Of a DNA stretch of 64,000 nucleotides, positions 45,950 to 52,655 are shown one piece after another (the stretch's first letter is position 1; the number at the start of each line of letters is the position of its first letter). The DNA is from Ravibacter arvi. GTDB taxonomy: Bacteria > Bacteroidota > Bacteroidia > Cytophagales > Spirosomataceae. Under the pieces are notes generated by a model that was given only the letters and a program-made list of their open reading frames with translations, had not been told where the DNA came from and did no database searches. The position numbers and the translations under genes are program-made. The stretch is from the NCBI RefSeq assembly GCF_039540405.1, contig NZ_BAABEY010000031.1:1-64000 (forward strand), written 5' to 3'.

Positions 45950-46132
45950 TTAGTTGTTTTTCAACACATTCAGAACGTTCTTCAACTGCATGGCCTGGAT
46001 ATCGGCACGCTGTTCCCGGGTTTCGTTTTGCCGGGCATAGGCGATAGTCTGCGACGTTCCGGGTGGGCTGCCAAACAGCAAAGCAGCAGCCATAAGCCCC
46101 CTCAACGGGGCTTTCAGTAATTTTGTAACCAT
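45950..46132 (-). pseudogene. 5' fragment of susC: signal peptide and start of STN domain
   Basis: 60 codons in the same frame as the receptor: MVTKLLKAPLRGLMAAALLF (signal), then QTIAYARQNETREQRADIQA and LKNVLNVLKNN, then TAA. With one base changed (TAA to TAC or TAT) it would read KNNYRVDIMFEL, a normal STN sequence, so one substitution explains the break. Full gene would be 42617-46132, 1171 aa, the usual size. Confidence 0.85.
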
Positions 46133-46223
46133 AATTCGAATTGTTTTTAAAGTTGAGCCTCAGTTTTCAGCGTCCGTTCGTGATTGAAGGCCTACGGCTT
46201 TTTTTGCGTCCAATAGTTACATT

Positions 46224-47237
46224 TTAAGAGCCCGTCAACAGAACGTGATTTCCCTGTCTCTTAACCGTTATGTCCAGCAGTTCTGCTATAGATTGCAGGA
46301 GCTCATCCACACTTTCCGCCTGGAAAGAGCCCATCAGCATCCTTTTTCCCAGATCCTCGCCCCGCATCTCAAAGGTGAGGCCATAATTTTCCTGCAGCAG
46401 GTACACAACCTCTTCGAGCGATGTTTCTTCAAACACAAAACGCCTTTGTTCCCATTCCGAATAGATCTGCGCATATGGTGTGGTTTTCAGTTCCAGCCGG
46501 TTGTTTTTGCTGAAAGTTGCGAGATCTCCGGGCTTCATGGTGACCTCCTTCGATTGCCGGTCCTCATTGTAGAGAAGCTGTACCTTCCCGCTTTTCAGGA
46601 TGACCTTGGAAAATTGATCGCGCGCAAACATGGTGAACTCTGTTCCGAGCACGACTACCTCCAATTCCCTGGGTGTTTTAACGACAAATTGCTTGTTATC
46701 AATGGTATGGGTGACTTTAAAGGAAGCGTCGCCATCCAGGTACACTTCCCGGCGGGTTTCTCCGAAGCCCCAGCGCGGCACCCGGAGCATGGAATTGGTA
46801 TTCAGCTTCACGAGCGTGCTGTCCGGAAGCCGGTAGGTAGCAACTTCAGAATAGGCCGTGCGGTAGGTCCGGAAGAGTATTCTGTCACTGAACAACCAGG
46901 CGGACAGTCCGGCCAGGAGCACCACTGAGGCGGCGGAGGTGAGAAAAAGATTCCGCTTCTTTCGCAGCCGGCAATTACGCTCTGCGTCAAAGAACTTTTC
47001 CGTAGCTTTTTTTACAGGATGATGACCGGTTTTTAGAAAGTCGATAAACTGGCCTGTGGCGTCCTCAGTTCCGGCTACGTATTGGGGATGTATATTTTCC
47101 CATTCTTCGAGCCAGAGGTAGTACTGCTCTTCATGCACCTTTTCGGTAAGCCACTTCTCAATTTCCTTACGTTGGATAGGAGAGGTCTTACGGGCAAAAT
47201 GGTTAAAAATCAGCTCTTTGTTTATTTCAGTTCTCAT
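46224..47237 (-). CDS. FecR-family anti-sigma factor
   Basis: 337 residues. Cytoplasmic N-terminus with EIEKWLTEKVHEEQYYLWLE, one membrane span near 98-115 (LFLTSAASVVLLAGLSAWLF), periplasmic FecR domain (YRLPDSTLVKLNTNSMLRVP, REVYLDGDASFKVTH, VVVLGTEFTMFARD), and a DUF4974 C-terminus (FVFEETSLEEVVYLLQENYG) that resembles the STN fold. It should sense the SusC STN domain and control the sigma factor encoded just before it. Confidence 0.93.
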   Translation of the reverse strand: MRTEINKELIFNHFARKTSPIQRKEIEKWLTEKVHEEQYYLWLEEWENIHPQYVAGTEDATGQFIDFLKTGHHPVKKATEKFFDAERNCRLRKKRNLFLTSAASVVLLAGLSAWLFSDRILFRTYRTAYSEVATYRLPDSTLVKLNTNSMLRVPRWGFGETRREVYLDGDASFKVTHTIDNKQFVVKTPRELEVVVLGTEFTMFARDQFSKVILKSGKVQLLYNEDRQSKEVTMKPGDLATFSKNNRLELKTTPYAQIYSEWEQRRFVFEETSLEEVVYLLQENYGLTFEMRGEDLGKRMLMGSFQAESVDELLQSIAELLDITVKRQGNHVLLTGS

Positions 47238-47286
47238 GGCGTCTGTCTTCTGAAGAGCCGGTTACGCAGTTGTCTGCCTGTCCGGG

Positions 47287-47919
47287 TTATATCCAGTATT
47301 CTTTCAGGCCTTTCCGCATGGCGGTCAGTGCTTTTCCTATATGTACTTCGACTGTTTTTACCGAGATTTGCAGTTCATCGGCAATTTCCTGGTAGCGCTT
47401 TCCTTCGAACCGGTTCATCAGGAATACTTTTCTGCATTGGTTGGGAAGAGTCTCCACGATCATCTCGATGCAACTGAGTATCTCTTCATATTGTGCGGCG
47501 TTGTCGGGCTGCTGGCTCTGCGCGGATTTATGGGATTCGGCAGCATCCAATGTCTCCATTTTTCGGAATTCCAGTCTCAGGTAATTGTAGGCCTCATTCC
47601 GCACCGATCTGAAAAGGTAAAAACGATAGGAGGAAGTGATGGTTTCGAACGCCCTGGTCTTCCAGAACTTACAGAATATTTCGCTCACGAGGTCTTCGGC
47701 GATTTCCCTGGAATACACGAAGCGTACGGCATGACTGCATAACATCTTATGGTAGCGCCGGAAAAGGAGCTCGCAGCCCTTTATTTCGTCTTCCTGAAAG
47801 GTCTTCCGGATAAAAAACTCAGTGTCCTTCATCCGGCCTTCATCTCCCGGAATAACTGACTGTTCCTGCTTATGACGAACTAAATCCGTTTCGTCTTCTT
47901 GAAGTGGCTCTCTCTGCAT
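47287..47919 (-). CDS. ECF sigma factor of the PUL
   Basis: 210 residues if started at 47919; the ATG at 47832 (MKDTEFFIRKTFQEDEIKGC) is an alternative that begins nearer the sigma domain. Region 2: LLFRRYHKMLCSHAVRFVYS and EDLVSEIFCKFWKTRAFET. Region 4: NRFEGKRYQEIADELQISVK and TVEVHIGKALTAMRKGLKEY. It is followed by fecR and susCD, the usual order for a glycan-induced regulon. Confidence 0.92.
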   Translation of the reverse strand: MQREPLQEDETDLVRHKQEQSVIPGDEGRMKDTEFFIRKTFQEDEIKGCELLFRRYHKMLCSHAVRFVYSREIAEDLVSEIFCKFWKTRAFETITSSYRFYLFRSVRNEAYNYLRLEFRKMETLDAAESHKSAQSQQPDNAAQYEEILSCIEMIVETLPNQCRKVFLMNRFEGKRYQEIADELQISVKTVEVHIGKALTAMRKGLKEYWI

Positions 47920-48140
47920 AATCCGGAATCGTCCAAAAATTTCTTCATTCGGTGAAATACCCTATTGGTAAGACAACTTTTCAGAAAATTCCCCCTATTG
48001 TGTCTACAGCATTTTTTGGAAACCGGGTCAGAAATAACTTAATCCGAAAAAAAGGCGGGGCGTCGGTAATGGCCGGATTTGAAGCCAATTTGCGGGGAAG
48101 CGGTAGAATCGGGCGCTTTTCGCCTTTTATGACGATAAGC

Positions 48141-48182
48141 CTGCGTGGCCCGACCTACGCGGCCCGACCTGCGCGGCACTGA
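48141..48182 (+). repeat. Three tandem 14-bp GC-rich repeats
   Basis: CTGCGTGGCCCGAC, CTACGCGGCCCGAC, CTGCGCGGCACTGA in a row, directly before the frame that leads to the amidohydrolase. Could be a binding site or part of a GC-rich hairpin. Confidence 0.5.
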
Positions 48183-48241
48183 TGAATCATTTCTGTTTTG
48201 CCCGCCATAAACTCATCATCATAAACCAAACGTCTATAGCC

Positions 48242-49609
48242 ATGTACCGTTATCTGTTATTGCTTCTGTTACTTTCTCCGGTGGTTTCCGCTCAGGAATT
48301 GGTCACCGGAAAAAACCGGGAAATTGCGTTTGTCGCGGTAAATGTGATACCGATGGACAAAAATGAGGTAGTGAAGAATCAGACGGTAATCGTAAAAAAC
48401 GGCAGGATTATTGAGATGGGGCCGAGTGGAAAGGTGAAACCCGGCAGCCAGGCAACCATAATCGACGGTAAGGGGAAGTACCTGCTTCCGGGCTGGGCGG
48501 AAATGCATGCGCATGTGCCGCAGGTTGATAATTTTGGGCCTATGAAAGAGGTGCTGATGCTGTACCTGGTCAATGGCATCACACAGATCAGGGGCATGCT
48601 CGGCGCGCCGAGCCACCTTGAGCTGCGTAATAGGATCAGGTCGGGAGATATACTCGGTCCGCATTTCATCACCTCAGGCCCCTCATTAAGTGGCCAGAGT
48701 GTCAGGAGCCCTGAGCGGGGAGTCGAGATGGTAAAAGAACAGAAGGCCGCCGGTTACGATTTCCTGAAGCTGCACCCCGGGCTTACCAAGGCTACTTTTC
48801 CCGGAATTGTTCAGACTGCTAAATCCGTGGGAATCCCTTTTGCAGGGCACGTGTCATTTAATGTAGGGGTTTGGGCTGCCATTGAGTCCGGCTATGCCAC
48901 CATCGATCACATGGATGGTTTCATAGAAGCCATTACACCCGGTGTTGATACCATGGCGGCTTCGGAAACAGGGTTGTTTGGGGCGAAGATCGCGTACAAG
49001 GCTGATCGTTCGAAGATCGGGTCATTGGTCAAGGCCCTGAAGGCGAATCGTATTGCGGTAGTGCCTACGGAAGCGCTCGCTGAGCGCTGGCTTTCGCCGG
49101 AGGGGGTGGAAGTTTACGAAAACGATCCTGACCTGAAATACATAGACCCCAAAGAGCGGGAACGATGGCTGACGGTTAAAAGAAATTATCAGAATGAACC
49201 GGGCTTCAACAAAGAGCACGCCCGGGCACTAATCCGGGTGCGTCAGGAATTACTGCGCGCTTGTCAGAAAGAAGGTGTGAACTTGCTGCTGGGCTCCGAT
49301 GGTCCGCAAATCCTGAATGTACCCGGTTTTTCAATCCATCACGAGTTGAAATACCTGGTAGATGCCGGTCTGACGCCCTATGAAGCGTTGAAAACCGGTA
49401 CGGTAAACGTGGCGAAATTCCTGGGTAAAGAAAAATCGGGAGCAGTCAGGAAAGGATTTGATTCCGATCTGGTACTGCTGGCCGGAAACCCGCTCGAAAA
49501 TATCGAAAACTCAAGACGCATTGAAGCCGTGATAATCGGAACGAGCCTGCTTTCCAGAGAATTCATGGACTCGGAACTGGAAAAAATAGCGACAAGCCAC
49601 AAGCAGTAA
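48242..49609 (+). CDS. Secreted amidohydrolase (imidazolonepropionase-like)
   Basis: 455 residues from ATG 48242, which opens the signal peptide MYRYLLLLLLLSPVVSAQ (the frame is open from 48182). Metal-dependent amidohydrolase: MHAHVP (HxH), carboxylated-lysine candidate in FLKLHPG, GHVSFN, TIDHMDG, LLGSDGPQ (Asp), and the ADE-like return of the small beta domain GFDSDLVLLAGNPLENI. Substrate unknown; the family includes prolidases and imidazolonepropionase-like enzymes. A ceramidase-like gene follows after 57 bp. Confidence 0.88.
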   Translation: MYRYLLLLLLLSPVVSAQELVTGKNREIAFVAVNVIPMDKNEVVKNQTVIVKNGRIIEMGPSGKVKPGSQATIIDGKGKYLLPGWAEMHAHVPQVDNFGPMKEVLMLYLVNGITQIRGMLGAPSHLELRNRIRSGDILGPHFITSGPSLSGQSVRSPERGVEMVKEQKAAGYDFLKLHPGLTKATFPGIVQTAKSVGIPFAGHVSFNVGVWAAIESGYATIDHMDGFIEAITPGVDTMAASETGLFGAKIAYKADRSKIGSLVKALKANRIAVVPTEALAERWLSPEGVEVYENDPDLKYIDPKERERWLTVKRNYQNEPGFNKEHARALIRVRQELLRACQKEGVNLLLGSDGPQILNVPGFSIHHELKYLVDAGLTPYEALKTGTVNVAKFLGKEKSGAVRKGFDSDLVLLAGNPLENIENSRRIEAVIIGTSLLSREFMDSELEKIATSHKQ

Positions 49610-49617
49610 CGGACTCC

Positions 49618-49665
49618 CACCCCTCAAACCTCAAACCTCAAACCTCATCCCTCAAACCCCACCCC
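49618..49665. repeat. Heptad repeat element, locus E (single arm)
   Basis: TCAAACC three times, TCATCCC, TCAAACC, CCACCCC, then TATG: the start codon of the next gene comes one base after the repeat. Only the C-rich arm is present, so no hairpin is expected. The leader thus has no purine-rich ribosome site. Confidence 0.8.
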
Positions 49666-49666
49666 T

Positions 49667-51226
49667 ATGAAAAAAATACTGATCAGCGTGCTGGTATTCC
49701 TCGCGGTCCTGTTGTTGGCGGGCTGGCTTTATACGGGCAGGCAATTAAGGGACCGTCACCCGGGTTATGAGGTGAACCTGCAGATAAAGCCGGGCGACCC
49801 GAAGCGGCTGAAAATAGGTTTTGCGAAACGCGACCTCACTCCCAAGGGTTTTGATACCTGGAATGACGCAAACGGTGACGCGAAGTATGCAGAAAAGGAT
49901 GGTGACACCTTTAACGACCTGAACGGCAACGGTGTTTTCGACGCCGTCTGGCTTGCGGGATTTCACCAGTCGCGGCCTGCCAACGGGGTGAATGATTCGC
50001 TTTGGGCCAGGTCAATGGTCATTGATGACGGTAACCATAAAATAGCGCTTTGTGTGATCGATATGATGGGTTTCGGCCACGATGACGTGGTAACTGCGCG
50101 AAAAAGAATTAAGCAATCGCTTGATATTGATTATGTTATTATTTCCAGTACGCATGTTCATTCCTCTCCGGATCTTCTGGGCATGTGGGGACCCGGCATA
50201 TTAAAAAGGGGCACTGACGATGAATATCTTGCAAGCGTGATCGACAACATTGCGGCATCTGTGGAGGAAGCTTACCGGGCGGCCCGGCCTGCGCGGTTGA
50301 AATTTGCGGAAGATCTTGCCGGGGCAACGCCCCTTGTAGGGGATTCACGCCCGCCTAAAGTTTTTGATGCGGGCGTCCGGCTGATGCAGGCCATCGATGT
50401 GGAAACAGGCCGTACGCTGGGGACCTTTCTCAATTGGGGGAATCATCCCGAAACGCTTTGGTCAGGGAACCTCATGCTGACATCGGATTTTCCTCATTAT
50501 TACCGGAAGTACCTGGAGGAAGGGGTGTACCGGGGAGACAGCCTCATAGAAGCCGGGCTGGGTGGCGTCGCGTTGTTTGCCAACGGCGCGGTTGGCGGGC
50601 TCATGACTACCAGGCCGCCGGATACGATACAGCATCCCTTGTCGGGGGAGTTGCTGACCGGCGCCACCTTTGAAAAAGCCGATGCGCAGGGTATGGCATT
50701 GGCCCTGTTGTCGCTCAGGGCTTTGAAGTCTGCGACCAGCCAGGTTGACTCCGCGGCAATTGGTGTTGCTGCCAGAACAATTTCCCTAAAAGTGGAAAAC
50801 AAGCTATTCCGCCTGGCCGGAAGGCTCGGTGTTTTTCGCCGCGGTTACGTCCGGCGGCAGCACCTGCGGTCGGAAGTAGCGGTTTGGTCGCTTGGGCCGG
50901 CGGCTTTTATGCACGTCCCGGGCGAGCTTTACCCGGAGATTCTCAATGGCGGCGTGGAAACGCCGGAGGGCGCTGATTATAGAATGGAGAAAATCGAGGT
51001 ACCGCCTCTCCGAGATCTCATGCGGCACCGGTATAAATTCTTCATAGGCCTCTCTAATGACGAAGTAGGCTATATCATTCCGAAAAGCCAATGGGACACC
51101 CGTTCGCCGTACACCTACGGACGCGATTCAGGGCCCTACGGCGAAGTGAACTCCCTGGGGCCGGAAACAGCACCAGTTTTGTACGAACACTTGCGGGATC
51201 TGCTGAAAATGCTCGGCGGAGCGTAG
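49667..51226 (+). CDS. Neutral/alkaline ceramidase N-terminal-domain-like protein
   Basis: 519 residues with an N-terminal membrane anchor or uncleaved signal (MKKILISVLVFLAVLLLAG). Ceramidase-type blocks: GFAKRDLTPKGFD, SSTHVHSSPDLLGMWGPG (metal His), NWGNHPETLWSG, ANGAVGGLMTTRP. Between 60 and 90 is an Asp/Asn-rich insert (DANGDAKYAEKDGD, DLNGNGVFD) that looks like one or two calcium loops. Ceramidases split ceramide to sphingosine and fatty acid; many Bacteroidota make sphingolipids. True substrate not shown. Confidence 0.78.
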   Translation: MKKILISVLVFLAVLLLAGWLYTGRQLRDRHPGYEVNLQIKPGDPKRLKIGFAKRDLTPKGFDTWNDANGDAKYAEKDGDTFNDLNGNGVFDAVWLAGFHQSRPANGVNDSLWARSMVIDDGNHKIALCVIDMMGFGHDDVVTARKRIKQSLDIDYVIISSTHVHSSPDLLGMWGPGILKRGTDDEYLASVIDNIAASVEEAYRAARPARLKFAEDLAGATPLVGDSRPPKVFDAGVRLMQAIDVETGRTLGTFLNWGNHPETLWSGNLMLTSDFPHYYRKYLEEGVYRGDSLIEAGLGGVALFANGAVGGLMTTRPPDTIQHPLSGELLTGATFEKADAQGMALALLSLRALKSATSQVDSAAIGVAARTISLKVENKLFRLAGRLGVFRRGYVRRQHLRSEVAVWSLGPAAFMHVPGELYPEILNGGVETPEGADYRMEKIEVPPLRDLMRHRYKFFIGLSNDEVGYIIPKSQWDTRSPYTYGRDSGPYGEVNSLGPETAPVLYEHLRDLLKMLGGA

Positions 51227-51244
51227 CCGGGCCTGGTGATGCCG

Positions 51245-52015
51245 TTACTCAAAACGAAGGTGTTTTACTGATTCTCCGGATACAGCCAGCTCAGTCAGCG
51301 CGTCAATCCCGATCTGAAGGTGTCTTTGCACATAGAGTTGTGTTACCTTCTGGTCGCTTGCTTCCGTTTTTACACCTTCCGGCACGAGCGGGTTGTCTGA
51401 GACCAGCAGGAGGGCGCCGTGGGGAATAGCGTTCGCAAAACCAACGATAAAAATGGTAGCGGTTTCCATGTCAATTGCAAGCGCCCTGATGTCGCGCAGG
51501 TACTTCTTAAATTCTTCGTCATGTTCCCAGATCCTCCTGTTGGTGGTGAAACAGGTACCGGTCCAGTAATCGAGCTCGTGCTTGATAATGGTGGAGGATA
51601 CGGCGCGCTGCAACCGGAATGAGGGAAGGGCGGGGATTTCGCGGGGCATGTAGTCGTCGCTGGTCCCTTCGCCGCGAATGGCCGCAATGGGTAAGACCAG
51701 GTCACCCAACTGTGTTTTTTTTAGCCCGCCGCATTTGCCTAAAAACAGGACGGCTTTCGGACTGATGGCAGACAGAAGGTCCATGATGGTGGCCGCCATC
51801 GGGCTTCCCATGCCGAAGTTGATAATTGTGATGTTATGGGCTGTTGCCGTTTGCATGGACCGGCCCTGACCACGGACTTCGACTCCGAATTTTTCAGCAA
51901 ACAGGGAAACATAATTGATAAAATTGGTGAGGAGAATATATTCGCCAAACTCATCCAGAGGCGTCCCGGTATACCGGGGCAGCCAGTTTTCGACGATATC
52001 GCTTTTGGTTTTCAT
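51245..52015 (-). CDS. amn: AMP nucleosidase
   Basis: 256 residues from ATG 52015. Nucleoside phosphorylase fold: INFGMGSPMAATIMDLLSAI, PKAVLFLGKCGGLKK, AIDMETATIFIVGFA (MetGlu substrate motif), LLLVSDNPLVPEG (Asp). Short form of AMP nucleosidase as found in Bacteroidota, which splits AMP into adenine and ribose 5-phosphate. Convergent with the ceramidase-like gene. Its leader is repeat F; the longer frame to 52066 is translated repeat. Confidence 0.9.
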   Translation of the reverse strand: MKTKSDIVENWLPRYTGTPLDEFGEYILLTNFINYVSLFAEKFGVEVRGQGRSMQTATAHNITIINFGMGSPMAATIMDLLSAISPKAVLFLGKCGGLKKTQLGDLVLPIAAIRGEGTSDDYMPREIPALPSFRLQRAVSSTIIKHELDYWTGTCFTTNRRIWEHDEEFKKYLRDIRALAIDMETATIFIVGFANAIPHGALLLVSDNPLVPEGVKTEASDQKVTQLYVQRHLQIGIDALTELAVSGESVKHLRFE

Positions 52016-52016
52016 C

Positions 52017-52124
52017 GGGGGGGTGAGGTTTGAGCCATGAGCCATGAGGTGTGAGGTTTGAGCCATGAGGTGTGAGATGCTAGTCCCTCACACCTCACAC
52101 CTCACACCTCAAACCTCACCCCCC
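52017..52124. repeat. Heptad inverted-repeat element, locus F (divergent promoter region)
   Basis: In one 7-bp register: GAGGTTT, GAGCCAT, GAGCCAT, GAGGTGT, GAGGTTT, GAGCCAT, GAGGTGT, then loop, then TCACACC three times, TCAAACC, TCACCCC. Flanked by GGGGGGGG and CCCCCC. It makes up most of the gap between the divergent AMP nucleosidase and HsdR_N genes, and CAT-C-GGGG marks the start codon on the left. Confidence 0.88.
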
Positions 52125-52166
52125 ATGTTTTTTGAAATATGAATGTGAACCGTCATTTTTACATCC

Positions 52167-52625
52167 ATGTTGCCTCAATTGAAACTCCCTTCTTTTGCTT
52201 GTAAAGTTAAAGAAGTAGACGGAAAACCCTACATTTTTGACGTAGTGCGGAAAAAGTTTGTCATTCTTTCTCCCGAGGAGTGGGTACGGCAGCATTTTGT
52301 CAACCTGTTGATTGAGCATTACCGGTATCCGCGTGCGCTGTTTGCGATCGAAACCGGCCTGTTTTATCATTCGCTCAGGAAGCGGTCCGACATCATGGTG
52401 CTGGGCAGTGATGCCGCACCCTTTTTACTTGTGGAATGCAAGGCGCCTGCTGTTAAACTGCAGCCCGTGGTTTTTGAGCAGATAGCCCGTTATAATTATA
52501 CGCTTCGTCCGAAGTTCATGGCCGTAACCAATGGGATGGAACACTTTTGTTTCAGGGTCGGGGCCGGAGGAAACCTGGTATTTCTTGACGGCCTGCCTTT
52601 ATACAGCGAAGAGCCCGGCTTCTGA
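52167..52625 (+). CDS. Stand-alone HsdR_N-type (PD-(D/E)XK) protein
   Basis: 152 residues. Middle: KRSDIMVLGSDAAPFLLVEC, followed by KAPAVKLQPVVFEQIARYN; the D...ECK arrangement is the nuclease core of the type I restriction HsdR N-terminal family. The helicase part and HsdS/HsdM are absent, so it is not a restriction enzyme by itself. Common in Bacteroidota as a short orphan; role unknown. Its TGA stop is in the loop of a strong hairpin terminator. Confidence 0.85.
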   Translation: MLPQLKLPSFACKVKEVDGKPYIFDVVRKKFVILSPEEWVRQHFVNLLIEHYRYPRALFAIETGLFYHSLRKRSDIMVLGSDAAPFLLVECKAPAVKLQPVVFEQIARYNYTLRPKFMAVTNGMEHFCFRVGAGGNLVFLDGLPLYSEEPGF

Positions 52626-52646
52626 CCGGGCTCTTCTGTATAAAGG
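52596..52646. terminator. Long bidirectional terminator hairpin containing the stop codon
   Basis: CCTTTATACAG, bulge CG, AAGAGCCCGG, loop CTTCTGA, CCGGGCTCTT, CTGTATAAAGG: 21 paired bases broken by one 2-nt bulge. The TGA of the HsdR_N gene (52623-52625) is in the loop and the DUF2723 gene ends 10 bp past it on the other strand. No long U-run. Confidence 0.75.
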
Positions 52647-52655
52647 CCTTGGACG

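Noticed and set aside
52167..52625. Type I restriction system
   Set aside because: Only a 152-aa HsdR_N-like protein is present; no helicase, HsdM or HsdS nearby.
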